64,000 bases of DNA from the NCBI RefSeq assembly GCF_030272615.1, contig NC_081415.1:267763425-267827424 (forward strand), read 5' to 3'. Under the pieces are notes generated by a model. It had not been told where the DNA came from. It worked only from the letters and a program-made list of their open reading frames with translations, and made no database searches. Shown piece by piece: positions 11,104 through 23,425 of the stretch (its first letter is position 1; each line of letters begins with the position of its first letter). The stretch comes from Cryptomeria japonica. Taxonomy: Eukaryota; Streptophyta; Pinopsida; Cupressales; Cupressaceae. Position numbers and translations under genes: made by a program.

Positions 11104-12305
11104 TGTATGTCAAGAGATATCTTATAATAGAAGAGAATCATTTGTAAAATAAATATTCCTCTAAAATATTATCTTTAATGTCTATGATTAATAATCATTG
11201 TTAAAAATCATTCAAGAGATAATGTTTGTTGTAATATCATAAACAATTAGTTATGATTAGTCAAGAAAATCAAACCGTTTTAAAGACATTATCAAGAAAG
11301 AGACAAATAAAGTATAATGAATGACATCAATGAATAAATTAACTAAACTCCCTCATGACGCTCCCATTGTCGTATATCTTTCTTTTCCTCCTTGTCTCCA
11401 CAAACTTTGCTAGCTCCAAAGTTGACTAATGGAGAGGGAGAGATAAATGGGGTGAAGTGTGGAATTATTTCAAGCTAGCATAACAACATGAAGATAGATG
11501 AGTGGATTAATGACATGGATTGAAATGGGCATTATTATTGTGCTATGATGAGTGGATATGCAACCAAACGTGCAACATAAGCCTATGATGAAAGGTGGAT
11601 GATTGGAGATGAGAGAAGGGTTCAATTTATAGAATTTGGGGCTTGGAAATGACTGGTCAAGATTGAAGATTGATCAAGGGCTTAGATTGAAGGAGAGAGG
11701 AGAGGACAAGTGGGCGATCTAAGAGATTTAGCCATAAAGAGATTCTTTGACTCCACACTCCTCAAGGACATGAGGAAATGGGAAAAAGACCATTGGAAAG
11801 ATAAATAAGGAATGAAAAATTCCTTGGGAAGAGAGGTATTTGAAAAATAAAGGAATTCAAAATTCCTTGGGTAGACAAAAGTGGGTAGCATTTAAGGTTG
11901 GGGGTTGAAATGGAAGAGCCGTTTATGACATGTTGTTGACCCAGGAATGTGAAAATGAGTAGTGAGGGTGATTAGGTTAAATAATGAGGGGTTATAGTGC
12001 AAGTGGACAGGTTAGGAGGATGTGATGGGTGGAGAGAGAGTGAGTGGAGAATTTTAAATTGAGAGAAATGGTAATGGTGGTTAGGCCTATATTAATTAGG
12101 CTAAATGACAGAGATCGGGAGGAGGATTTGTTGGAACTTTAACCTATTGGGATTAGAAGGAAATTCTCAATATTGACTAAGATTGAGTTTGATTTATTGA
12201 AACTTTAGAAGAAATAGGATATATATAGTTAACTGATGAATTAATCATATGGATAAAAAGGGGTAATTAATTAAATATTAGTTTAACTAATTTTATGTGT
12301 CTTCA
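11104..12305 (-). repeat. 3' LTR of G1
   Basis: Read on the minus strand it starts TGAAGACACATAAAATT, close to the start of the G2 LTR (TGTAGACACCTAAAATT), immediately after a PPT. A TATATAT element lies at 12220-12227. The other end is set at TGTATGTC (11104) where C1 homology stops, and may be a few bases off. Without the partner LTR in the window, no TSD can be tested. Open frames inside are short and unconvincing. Confidence 0.68.
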
Positions 12306-12353
12306 TTTTTCCCCTCTTTGATATAGCAGTCTGAAGTGATGTTATATCAAAGA
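12306..12353 (-). promoter_or_regulatory. G1 polypurine tract with stem-loop
   Basis: On the minus strand a perfect 11-bp inverted repeat (12343-12353 with 12315-12325) leads into the purine run AAAGAGGGGAAAAA, which ends at the LTR start. G2 has the same arrangement. Confidence 0.75.
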
Positions 12354-13155
12354 AGATTAAAACATATTAGATAGAAAAATATATAGACTAGTAGCATGAT
12401 GCCCCAGTCATTGGTGGGTTGAGGAAGAATGAGGAGGAAGCAGTGGTATGCCCTCTCAAGAGGACATGTGGCTTCAAAGAACATGGGTGTGCTCTTGAAA
12501 TGGATATGACTATAGGATGAAATGGAAATGGTGGTGGATAAGGAAGGTGATAATAAACATAAACCTTAGGGTAAAAAGAGGAGATGGAAGGAAAGAGGAT
12601 ATGATGGGTTGAATGGAAATATTATTAATGAAGATGATGGGATTGTTGTTATGCAATATGTAGAGAGAAATCCTAGGTTTGATTTTGTAAAGGATTATTG
12701 ACGTCACTGATTATATCAATCATAATGTAATGAATATCTGATTCTTGGACTAGACTCGTAGACAATAGGATATCTCAATGTATGCAAGCATACATGTCAC
12801 TATGACTGAATATATGAGGTATATGAGTTGGATGATATCGTCTTGCATTCAAGTCCTTTACGAGGACTTGATTGGAATATGCAGAAGATGGGCTAAACAA
12901 CTATATCAACATGCTCAAAGTGAATGCAATATTTGTTGGATCAAACATGAGAAACCATCAAACACATCATATGACAAAAACTATGCCCCAATTTACACCA
13001 ACCCAAACATACAAAGATGTAGAATGATCAAGGCAACCATGAAGAGGTATAGTCCTAGGACATAGAATAAAATCAAAGTGAAAATATCATTCAAGCAAAT
13101 GACTCACTTAAAAAACAAACATCTCTTGCCAAGAGTAGGACATGGATTTGGATAT
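12354..13155 (-). other. G1 3' noncoding region, part next to the LTR
   Basis: No convincing gene. AT-rich sequence; the 95-codon frame at 12778-13065 on the + strand has no recognisable domain. Its right limit is the C2 insertion; GATAT (13151-13155) is one TSD copy. Confidence 0.55.
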
Positions 13156-13606
13156 TGTTGGTGTAAATAATTATTCATCATGGATATTATTACACTTTAT
13201 ATAAGTTAACTTAGGATAATGCATCTCATCCTAGTTTGGATATGAGACACTTAGGGAAGTGTGCACATAGGGATATAGCTTGTAGGAGAAATTCCACCTT
13301 TTGTGGTCTTATCTTGGTGTTACACTCCACATTCGGTGGGTCATCCACCTCTTGCGGAATATTATATTATTTCTCCTACCTACCCCTACTTTTTCTTACC
13401 TACCTTTGTTTCTCATTGAGCCACATGTCATGATTGTGTGCTCACATATCCATATGGCCTTGCCTATATAAGCATACCCATATTCATTGTATTGGTTAAT
13501 CCAGTTGATCATTTGCATATTGATGAGAATATAGTTGTGTTCTTGTCATACTATTGTCTCTCTTTTGTGCTTTTCATTGTGCCCTTGATCTTGGCAAAAT
13601 CTCACA
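13156..13606 (+). repeat. C2 5' LTR (451 bp)
   Basis: It starts TGTTGGTGTAAATAATT and ends ATCTCACA. A TATA box TATATAAG lies at 13465-13472, placing the transcription start about 110 bp before the LTR end. Confidence 0.95.
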
Positions 13607-13620
13607 TGGTATCAAAGCCA
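13607..13620 (+). promoter_or_regulatory. C2 primer binding site
   Basis: TGGTATCAAAGCCA directly follows the LTR and matches the initiator tRNA-Met PBS of plant copia elements. Confidence 0.9.
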
Positions 13621-15119
13621 TTGGGGCTTCATTGATTGGTTTTGGAAGACATCTTGGAAGACTTCTATTTTCGGATCTGAGGTACTACACATTTTCGGAA
13701 GTATCCTACAACATTTTTGACCCCACCATTACGTCTGGGAGGCCATTTCCATAACAACTGAGTATAAACTTGACCTATTTTGGTGAAAGTCATATTTTGG
13801 GTGTGGAGAAAAATTTTGCCCAATTCGGGTGGTACGGTACAAAATTTTTGGATTTAAAAAAAAAATTTGAATTTTTTTTATTATTCTGCAAAGGCAAAAA
13901 AAATAAAAAAATATATATATATATATTGGGTTTCGAGGGGGTCATTTAACCCCACCCTCGAACCATGTCGTACTCTGTAGACTATTGTCTGCAGGCACCG
14001 TATCTTCACTAGCCACCGTGCAGCTTCCACCAGCCACCGCGCAACAGACCCGATAGCCATCGCACTGCTCCCAGTGGCCTCAACTTTCCCCGACAGTGGC
14101 AGCAACTTCTCCAATAGAGTTCTCTGGTCCCCGATAGTGGCAACACCCTTCCAGCCCTCTGACTCTAGCAGCCCCGCCTCCCGCCACCAGGGCCTCCCAT
14201 CGGTAATCGGGCCCTCCGGTCACTGACCACCAGTCTCCAGCCACCGGCAACTGGGCCCAATCACCTTTCCGAGACATACCACACCCACCACATGGTAGGA
14301 GGCCACTCGCCCATGGCAAACCTTCTACCACATCATCTGCCCAATCAAACTGTGCCACCTCAGCTTCGTCCGTACGGTTAGCCAGGGGGTACAATGAGCA
14401 TTTTGATGATCAAACGACTATGAATTTTAACATAGTGTTTTGTTGACATCAGCTTGCATCGGCATTTTTTTGAAAATTTTAGACCCCTCTTTGTTGAGCA
14501 GTTTAGTTTTTTGGGTAAACTTTGGAGGCTCATAACTTGCTCAATTTTGCTCCTTTTTTGGTGCAATTTTTTTTTATTTCAGCTAATTTTTTGTACTCTT
14601 CACAGTGGTGTGGTTATGTTATGATTTTGGTGCACAAGGTTTTCAGAATTTTTGGATTCTCTCAGTTGTATCTATCCAATCCTTGATTTTGCAACTTCAA
14701 AGGCTTTGTTTGAGCTCATACGACCTCCTTTTCAGGTGCCGTTTTTGTTTAAAGTGCTTTTTTTTTTGGTCTACTTTCATAATCTATGATCAGTTTTTCA
14801 GAGATTTTGAGTGGATATTGTACTTTCAAATATTGGTCCTTTTTGGCCTACCTGGTACTTGTATTTTGCTTGGATCTTAGTTTAGATCTCTTGCATTATC
14901 AGTTTGAGTTTCCTTTGGCCTCTTTGAGGCAGTTGTAAAGTTGAAATCAAAAGTCCACTTTGCCATTTTTTGCAAGTGGCCCATTGTACACGCACTAAGT
15001 ATAAAGTGCCAAATCATCTTTTTTTTTTGGGGGGGGGGGGTTCTTTGATTGAGTGAATTTGGGGGGGTGTCTTGTGTGATTGTGCCTCTCTTTCCTTGTG
15101 CTCTTTCATTTTTGTTGCT
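13621..15119 (+). other. C2 leader with GC-rich block and T/G homopolymers
   Basis: A 1.5-kb untranslated leader, long for copia. It contains a GC-rich block at about 13965-14394, made of phrases like GCCACCG, with long open frames on the minus strand (14080-14394 and 13881-14114) but no domain I recognise. It also has an (AT)n run near 13910 and a T10-G12 homopolymer junction at 15019-15040. Confidence 0.6.
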
Positions 15120-16108
15120 ATGAGTCCTCATAAATTTCCACCTTTAACTCCACATAATTATGCATCTTGGAAAATTAAAACATGGAGCAAATTAATGGAA
15201 AAAGGACTCACGCATTACATAGATGGAACAATAGCAGCATCACTTGATCCTAAGGATGATCCTAATACCCAGTTAGAATGGCTCACTAAGAATTGCATGG
15301 CTCTTGTAACTTTGTGTAAGTATGTATCAAATGACCTCATTTTTCACATTGAGAAGTGAACTACAATTAAAGAGGCTTGGGAAATGTTTCAAAAATTGTC
15401 TAGTCAAGTTGATGAAATCAGAGGTTACTAGATTGATAATGAGCTCACCAACTTGGATCCCAAGAGTTTTGATACAATCCAAGATTATGTCACCAAAGCA
15501 AATGAGATAAGAGCTAAGCTTAAGGATTGTGGAATTGACAAAAAGGATGCTCAATTGATATTCAACTTGTTGGACAAGCTTTCACCTGAATATGCAACAT
15601 TTGTTTCCAGCTTCCAAACTCATCATTTGACAGTGGGGAGTTCCTACACTATGCCTAGATTTGATGCTTTCACAGAAATGTTGATATTGGAACAATCTAA
15701 GTTGTTGAACATGGGGCTTCTCAAGTCATCAAAGTCCAAGGCTTTGGTGGCTAATCAAGGGAGTCAAGGGAGTCAAGGCAAAGATTCCAATAACAAGAAG
15801 AAGCAATCTAAGTCAAAGCCACAACACGAAAAAGGACAATCATCCTCTCCATAACAAGGTGATTTTTCATCCTTTTCCAAGAAGGGGACTCCACCTAAGA
15901 AGGATAAACCAACTTGTGCTTATTGCAAGAAGTATGGTCATGATGAGCATCGATGCCACGCCAAGCAAGTTGATGAGTTGACAAATCTTCTTAAGAAGAA
16001 CAACATCAACTTGCCATCAACCTACAACAAGAAGGATTCATCTCCTTCCTCTTCCTCACAGTCTAAGGGAAAAGGGAAAGAATTTGTGGCTACAATAGGT
16101 TCTTCATA
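15120..16108 (+). pseudogene. C2 gag, decayed
   Basis: It starts at ATG 15120 (MSPHKFPPLTPHNYASWK), a typical copia gag opening with the NYxxW motif. One frame continues to the protease with stops at 15357 (TGA), about 15429 (TAG), 15852 (TAA) and about 16108 (TAG). The UBN2-like gag core is followed by a Ser/Lys/Gln-rich stretch and a CCHC knuckle at about 15915-15960 (CAYCKKYGHDEHRC), which is intact. No frameshift separates these parts. Confidence 0.9.
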
Positions 16109-17590
16109 GCAGTGGATACTTGACTCAGGTGCCTCTTATCACATGGGTTCTATAAAGGAGCAGTTTTCTTCATTGGAGCCATCAAAGGTACCTCACATTT
16201 ACATAGGAGATGATACACAAGTTGAGGTTGAAGGGAAAGGTTTAGTTGACATGGATGATGGAACATTTGAGAATTTTCTCTATGTTCCTAACTTGTCTAC
16301 CAATCTTCTCTCTATCTACCAAATCACTCACTATGGGAATGGGAAAAAGGTTGAGTTTACACCTGATTCAGTTGTGGTAAAGGAACTTGATAATGAAGCC
16401 TTGGTAGCAGTGGGACAAGTCAATGACAACTCAAGGCTTTATTCATTCTCCCACTTTGTGCCAAGTTCTCCTTCTAGGGCCTTGCTTACTCATTCAAATT
16501 CAGAAAGTAAGCTTTGGCATTAGCAGTTTGGTCACCTCAACTACCGCTATCTTCAATAGCTCAGCACTAAAGACATGGTCATAGGTCTACCTTGAGTCAA
16601 TTTTCCAAATGGTGTATGTTTAGAATGTTCCATGGGCAAGCATCCTGAAGAGGAGTTTGATATGGGGAAAGCTTGGAGAGCTTTGGAAGTTCTTCAACTT
16701 GTTCACAATGTTGTAGCAGGTCCATTTCCATCACCTTCATTTAGTAAGGCCCGCTATGTCCTCACCTTCATTGATGACTACTCTTGCTTCACTTAGGTCT
16801 ACTTTCTTATTCACAAGAGTGAAGTGTTTGACAAATTTCAAGACTTCAAGGCTCGTGTGGAGAAGCAATCTAGGAAAGTGGTCAAGATTCTTCGCATAGA
16901 TAATGGAAGGGAATATGTGAACAAAAGACTTGAGGATTTGTGTACATTTGAGGGGATTGATCTTCAACATTATGTTGCTTACACTCCACAACAAAATGGA
17001 GTTGCAGAGCGCAAGAATAGAACTCTCAAAGAAATGGCTAGCTATATGATACATGCACGTACTCTTGATCCCGCCTTTTGGGCAGAGGTTATTAGTTGTG
17101 CCACACACATCCAAAATTGGGTTCCTCACAAAGCTTTGACAAGTATTACTCGTTTTGAGGCTTGGGCTGGTAGGAAACTGATTGTGAGACATTTCAGAGT
17201 CTTTGGGTGTCCAGCATGGGCTTGCATTCCTCCGCATAAATGCAAGGCATTGGAACCTCAAAGTAGGCCTTGTCTTTTTATTGGATATCCTGAGGCTGTT
17301 AAGGGATATCGATAGATGGATTCTGAGACACATGAGGTGTTCATTAAGAGGAGTGTTCATTTTGAGGAAAGCTCTCCTAGCTTAGCCTCTCTACCTCCTC
17401 CACCTTCCTCCATTGTGGATATTGATGCCAGTGATTCAGATGATGAGACTCCTTCAACTTCGACTCGTAGGGTTACACCTCTGTAGGGTCCACTTGTTGT
17501 TGAGGAGCCTCATTCTCCACCTCCACCTAGACCTCATTAGGCTCGACAGACACTTGAGTCAGTGGGTTCTCTTGTTGGGATCCTTCAAAT
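16109..17590 (+). pseudogene. C2 protease and integrase, decayed
   Basis: It continues in the gag frame. The protease active site WILDSGASYHM is intact at about 16112-16145. The GAG-pre-integrase domain (LWH...GHLNY...CLECSMGK) has three stops. The integrase core shows FIDDYS, RIDNGREY and NGVAERKNRT, so the Asp and Glu residues remain, followed by VFGCPAW and the PCLFIGYP segment. Stops occur at about 16521, 16557, 16593, 16795, 17313, 17484 and 17538. The frame is lost near 17590. Confidence 0.9.
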
Positions 17591-19172
17591 ACATGAAGGA
17601 CTTGATCACTGCATCAAGACCTTCCACATGCTTTCATTGCTACCGCTTCCGATCCACAAACATTTTGGGAAGCATCAGGGGTTCCTAAGTGGGACCAAGC
17701 TATGGAGGAAGAGTATAGTTCCTTGATGAGGAATAACACTTGAGAGTTAGTCCCTCTCCCTAAAGGGAGAAAGATGGTTCGATGTAAGTGGATCTATCGG
17801 ACCAAGTTTGTAGCAGATGGTAGTGTGGATAAGTATAAGGCTCAACTTGTTGGGAAAGGTTTCTCTCAGGTTCTAGGTGTTGACTATACTAAGACCTTTG
17901 CACTTGTAGCCAAGATGAACTCCATTCGCTTGACACTTGCTATTGTTTAAACTCATGGTTGGGTTGTACATTAGATGGATGTGAAGAGTGTTTTTCTTCA
18001 TGGGGATCTTGATGAGGAGATTTATATGGAGCAGCCACAGGGTTTCATCTAGGATTCTTCCTTGGTTTGCAGACTAAGGAAATCTCTCTATGGCCTTAAG
18101 CAGGCCCCCAGGGCTTGGTATGCCAAGATGGATTCCTTTCTTTCCTCAGCAGGGTTCACTAGGTGTCATTCCAATCAAAATATATACATTTTGCGATAGA
18201 ATGAATCTCACTTGATACTTGTGCTCTATGTTGATGATTTGATCATTACAGGGAGGACCACATCCATCATTAGCAGGGTCAAATCTTCTTTGCATGACAG
18301 ATTTGCTATGACTGACTTGGGTCTTTTGCACTACTTTCTCTAGACAGAGATTTCACAGTCACCTTGCGAGATTACACTATCGCAGCCCAAGTACGCTCTT
18401 GATCTACTTGCATGCTTTCATATGGCTGATTGTAATCCTGCACTGACTCCCTTTCTTTCAGGAGTCAAGCTTGAGGCTCAATGCTCTTCTCCACCAATTG
18501 ATGCCACATTGTATCGTCAGCTTGTGGGTAGTCTCATCTACTTGACTCACACACGCCCTGATATTTCATTTGCAGTTGGCCTGGTTCCCCGCTTCATGTA
18601 GGAGCCACATGAGCTTCATTAGAAAGCCGCCTAATGCATCCTTCATTACATCCATGGTACACATCATTATGGGATTCACCATGCAATAGACACGAGACTT
18701 TGCTTGGTTGGTTACACAAACTCCGATTGGGTTGGAGATCTTGATGATCGTAAGTCTACTTTAGGTTACAACTTTCACCTTGGTTTGGGCCCCATTTGTT
18801 GGCAGAGCAAGAAGCAGCATGCTATTGCTCTCTCTTTGACTGAGGCTGAGTATCGAGGAGTTGTTAATGCAACGACTAAGACCATTTGGCTTCAATAGAT
18901 TCTCACAAAGTTTGGGTTCACCACTCCACGACTGATAGTCCTACATTGTGACAATCAGAGTGCTATTGCAATCTCAAAGATCCTGGTCCAGCATCAGCGG
19001 ACCAAACACATTGAGATTCATATGCACTATATCTGAGAGTTGATTGAGGAGCAGGTCATTAATTTGCAGTATTGTTCTACATCAGAGCAAGTTGCAGACA
19101 TATTCACCAAACCTTTCATCGAGAATAAGTTCCAATAGTTACGAGCTCTCTTGAGGGTACAGGATGTCCATT
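17591..19172 (+). pseudogene. C2 reverse transcriptase and RNase H, decayed
   Basis: The frame shifts by one. RT blocks are clear: KWIYRTKF, MDVKSVFLHGDLDEEIYMEQP, SLYGLKQAPRAWY, and the catalytic YVDD at 18227-18238. RNase H follows: SDWVGDLDDRKSTLGY, LSLTEAEYRG, HCDNQSAIAIS, and DIFTKPF near the end. At least twelve in-frame stops are present; most are TAG where CAG is expected. Confidence 0.92.
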
Positions 19173-19454
19173 AGGGGGGGTCAGCTGACTTCTTATTCCT
19201 CTATTATGGGGGGACTTTTTACTCTTTGAGGTTTTGTCCTTCTTCTTTGAGAGTCTTTTGTACATTCATCTCTTTTGGGGGGGAGTTTTTTCCCACTGGG
19301 TTTTCTCCCTTTCTCCATTTGTGAGAGATTGCATTGCATAGTTTTGCTTGCAATTGCATATTGTACATGGGTACCTATCATGGCCTAGTAGCCAAAACCC
19401 ATCTTGCATTGTTGACTTGAGTCTTCATTCCCCTAAGTTGCATTTAAGGGGGGG
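19173..19454 (+). other. C2 3' tail and PPT
   Basis: Noncoding tail with several G-runs after purine-rich stretches; the terminal PPT AAGGGGGGG (19446-19454) abuts the 3' LTR. No gene seen. Confidence 0.8.
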
Positions 19455-19905
19455 TGTTGGTGTAAATAATTATTCATCGTGGATATTATTACACTTTCTT
19501 TAAGTTAACTTAGGATAATGCATCTCATCATAGTTTGGATATGAGACACTTAGGAAAGTGTGCACATAGGGATATAGCTTGTAGGATAAATTCCACCTTT
19601 TGTGGTCTTATCTTGCTACTACACTCCACATTCGGTGGGTCATCCACCTCTTGTGGAATATTATATTATTTCTCCTACCTACCCTTACTTTTTCTTACAT
19701 ACCCTTGTTTCTCATTGAGCCACATGTCATGATTGTGTGCTCACATATCCATATGGCCTTGCCTATATAAGAAGGCCCATATTCATTGTATTGGTTAATC
19801 CAGTTGATCATTTGTATATTGATGAGAATACAATTTTGTTCTTGTCATACTATTGTCTCTCTTTTGTGCTTTTCATTGTGCCCTTGATCTTGGCAAAATC
19901 TCACA
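19455..19905 (+). repeat. C2 3' LTR (451 bp)
   Basis: Same length and ends as the 5' LTR, followed by the TSD copy GATAC (19906-19910). Confidence 0.95.
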
Positions 19906-20502
19906 GATACGATTGCCAGGAATGGGAAGGATGCATCCTAATGGGTATGATGATGGAAAAGATCAATTGGAGGCAATAGCTAAGCTAACGAGGAGAGACA
20001 CTAGTCAAGAGTATCTCTTCTTGGATTTGGTTAAGACATTGTGTATGGGTGTTTGGATTATGTGCAAGTCAAGATAAGCTCAGATGGATAGGAAAATCCT
20101 TACTCACAACAGTGGATTAGTTCATCATCTCATATAGAAGGAGGTGACAATAGGATGAAAGTGGTGTGTTCTGAAAGTGCATGACTAGGGTGAAGAGTGC
20201 CTGCACAAATTGGGTAGGACTAGAGTTGCAATGGAAGATGGGATGATTGAATAAAATGGAATGTATGCAAATAGAATGAATGGGCGAGGGAGGATGTGTT
20301 AAGTGTCTGAATAGATGGTGGATTCAATTTATTTACCATGATGCCTAAAAATAGGTTTTTACCAAGGTACTTGTCCATAGTGCCACATAGTGGTTTTCAC
20401 CGAAGGACAAAATGATTTTTCTTTACTTTTTTTTTGCATTTATCAATTTTTTTGTATTTTATATGTTTTTGTTTTTTTTGAAAGTTGGGATTCCCTGAAG
20501 AC
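19906..20502 (-). other. G1 3' noncoding region, part next to integrase
   Basis: No gene. On the minus strand, after the end of pol, it has an A-rich tract (about 20410-20480) and then GGACAAGTACCTTGGTAAAAACC. The same order, A-rich tract followed by GGGCAAGTACCATGGTGAAAAC, occurs after integrase in G2, so both elements share this post-integrase region. Confidence 0.65.
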
Positions 20503-22882
20503 TTAAGCATAGAATTTCTTCAGATGGATGATATTCATTAGTTAATCCAATGGTTCTCCTTCAGGTGTAGCCAATTGATAGGCTCCAAAGCCATATTTAG
20601 TAGTGATAACATAGGGTCCAAGCCAGTTAGGCTCAAACTTTCCTTTCTTTTTCTTGATCCTGGAGGTTTCTCTGATTTTCCTTAAGGACAAGATCACTGA
20701 CTTCAAATTCTCATGCCTTGAATTTATTGTTCTAACTAAGTCATATGTGGTTCTGATAAACCCTGGGGTGATTCAAAGCATTGACACATCATTCATTGAA
20801 CGGTTATATTTCTTGAAGTCTTGCTACTCTGTATTCTTTGTCAAGAAGAATGTTCTGCAGTGATATCCTTAGCAAGGGAAGCTCGATCTCAAGTGGTGGG
20901 ACAACTTCAGAACCAAATACAAGGGAATATGGAGTGGCTCTGATGGGTGTGCGGGTGCTAGTGTGATAGGCCCAAAGGGCGGGGTGGATCAGCAAGTGCC
21001 AATCATGGCCGGCTTCATTGACTATCTTTTTCAAGATTTTGATAAGGGTTTTGTTAGAAGATTCTACTTGATCATTGCCTTGTGGATAATATGGGGTGGA
21101 GAACTGATGCTGGATACCAAATTTATGACACAAATTTTTAACATCTTGATTCTTGAAAGGTCTTCCATTGTTTGTGATAATGGCCTTGGGAATGTCATAC
21201 TCATATATGAGTTATTCAAGATAAACTTTGCTATTTGGATGCAAATGGTATAAGTGGAATTGATTCCACCCACTTAGTGAAATATTCGATTGTGGTGATA
21301 ATAAATTTGTGGTTGTTAGCAAAAGTGGGCTAGGTTTTTCCAATGAGATTGAGCCCCCACTATGAAAAGGGCCAAGGTATGACAAACAACTACAATGCTT
21401 GAGATGGCACATGTATCTTGTCTTCATGCTTCTAATAGGGTATGCATTTCTTGACACAATAATAGGCCTCTTATTCCATAGCAGGCCAATAGTAACCCAT
21501 TCAGAGGAGATTTTAAGCCAACGTGAGGCCACTTGAGTGTGATCCGCATATACATTTGTGTACTTCTCATAGTTTTCATTCAGCTTCTTCATTGTCTAAA
21601 CACCTTAGGAGGGTTCCATCGAAGTGCCTTCAAAATAGGGTTTCTCCAAGGATAGTGTAGGGAGTAGATCGACAGATGAATATTTGTTGTTGGGTTTTAG
21701 TGAGATGGGGGGGGGGGGGTGTGGTTTGGTTGCTCAGGTAGGTGTATGTGTCTTGATACCAGGGATAATTGGGACCAACAAGTTCGCAAACCATTTCAGA
21801 TTTTTTCATGTCATATGCGGGCACCAAGAGATGCTCGACTAGGAATTCACATTTGGTATTGTTTGTAGGCATTTGCAACAAGGATCCAATGGTAGCCATG
21901 GCATCTACAACTCTATTTGTTGCTTGAGGAATTTGCTCAAAATTGATTGAAGTAACATGTTGTTTAAGTTCTTCAACCATGCAATGATATGGGAGCAACT
22001 TGTCATCTTTTGTTTGATATTCATCATTAACCTATTGAGTCACTAACTGAGAGTCTCCATAGATAGAATAGTCTATGATTTTACATGTGATAGCCATGTG
22101 AAGTCTTGTGATGAGGGCCTCATACTCAGAGATTGTTAGTGCATGGGAAAGCCAATTTATAGGGCTTAGGAATGAAGTCTCCATGTGGAGTGACAACACA
22201 AGATGTCTGCCCTTGATCCTTGTTGTGTGTAGGAACCATCAAAATATATCTTCTAGGGAGTGGTCTGTGCAACTATCATAATGGCATCATCAAGAAAATC
22301 TGTGATGAGAGGCTGGTCTACTTCAATAGGTGCTTTTGCTAGCTGATCCGTGACAACTTGACCTTTGATTGCTTTTCTGTCTACATACTCAATGTCAAAC
22401 TCACTGAGTATCATAACCCATTTTTCCATTCTACATGTAAGAGCTTCCTTTGATAGGAGGTACTTCAAGGGGTCGATTTTGCAAATGAGCTTGTTTTTTT
22501 GATTGAGTATATAGTGTTGAAGCTTCTATGTGCTAAAGACTACAACAAGGCAAGCCCATTCAATTGATGTGTAGTTCAACTCATAACAGACTAGGATGCA
22601 ACTTATGTAGTAGACAACATGTTCTTTACCTTGATCATCTTCTTGTGCCAAGAGTGCCCCCAGTGTGATTGTTGTTGCTAATATGTAGAGGAGGAATGAT
22701 CTATCTAGAACATGAAGCATGAGGATTGGCAGAGAAGTAAGATATTCTTTGAGTATATCAAATCATTTTTGGCATAAATAGTCCCACTAAAATATGGTGT
22801 CCTTGCGAAGTAAGTGAGAAAATGGGTGGCATTTGTCAGCAAGATGGGCAATTAATTGCAGAATGGATTGAAGTCTACCTTG
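20503..22882 (-). pseudogene. G1 RT end, RNase H and integrase, decayed
   Basis: Read leftward from 22882: the RT thumb (LQSILQLIAHLADKCHPF), the RNase H junction (LLYILATTITLGALLAQEDD...YELNYTSIEWACL), ILSEFDIEYVDRKAIKGQ and the RNase H tail. A degraded H2C2 zinc region and the integrase core follow, with the Glu region at 21070-21090 (YYPQGNDQVESSNK). The C-terminal domain (WLGPYVITTKYGFGAYQLATPEGEP) ends with LKKFYA and a TAA at 20503-20505. Frames shift repeatedly and stops are frequent. Each block has a clear counterpart in G2. No chromodomain follows. Confidence 0.88.
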
Positions 22883-23425
22883 TGTTATTATATGGAGCCT
22901 AATCAGACTCGAAGGTTAAATTTTCCCTACTTCTATCAATGTGGTTTCCCCCCATATTTTTGATGGGGGTTCAGGGGTAGCACCCCCAAGATGGGGTCAA
23001 GGGGTAGTGCCCCTTAGCGCGCTCCCTATCACGATACAGGGTGGGGTTGAGAAGTAGCACCCTGCGGGACCAAAAAAGACTAATTATTTTATAAAGGCAT
23101 CAAGTGTTATTTTTTTATTCATTGACATGTTGTAACCCTAATTTTGTAACCGACATAAGTCTTGATAAAAAGGCTAAGGGTTAGGGGTTTTTTGTAGAGA
23201 ATTTTGTAGCATTTTGCAGCAGTATTGAGTTGCAAGGGATTGTTGGTTGTAATCGGTTTGATTTACTGGATAATAATATTGGACTCTCTGTTTGGTGGAC
23301 GTAGCCCGAGTTTGGGTGAACCAAATTAAAATTGTCTCCTCTTTGTTACTATTTCTATATTTTTTATTCCTCTGTTTAATCTTTATTTGCATATAATTGA
23401 TATTTTCTGCATGCAATTCCTAACA
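22883..23425 (+). mobile_element. 543-bp solo LTR inserted in G1 RT
   Basis: It starts TGTTATTATATGG, ends TTCCTAACA and has the perfect TSD CCTTG (22878-22882, 23426-23430). It interrupts the G1 RT between SLQG and its continuation. A TATA-like GATAAAAAGG lies near 23164, so it reads on the + strand. It contains a GC-rich stretch with repeated GGGGTAGCACCC-like phrases near 22970-23060. No partner LTR or internal region is present. Confidence 0.88.

Larger units (their letters stand above)
13156..19905 (+). mobile_element. Ty1/copia element C2, complete but inactive (6,750 bp)
   Basis: It has two 451-bp LTRs (13156-13606, 19455-19905), TG...CA ends and the TSD GATAT/GATAC (one C/T mismatch). 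The PBS follows the 5' LTR and a PPT precedes the 3' LTR. Gag, protease, integrase, RT and RNase H are all present in order. About 20 in-frame stops and at least one frameshift (near 17590) inactivate it. The LTRs differ at roughly 17 positions, so it is an old insertion. It belongs to a different copia lineage from C1 and C3. Confidence 0.95.
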
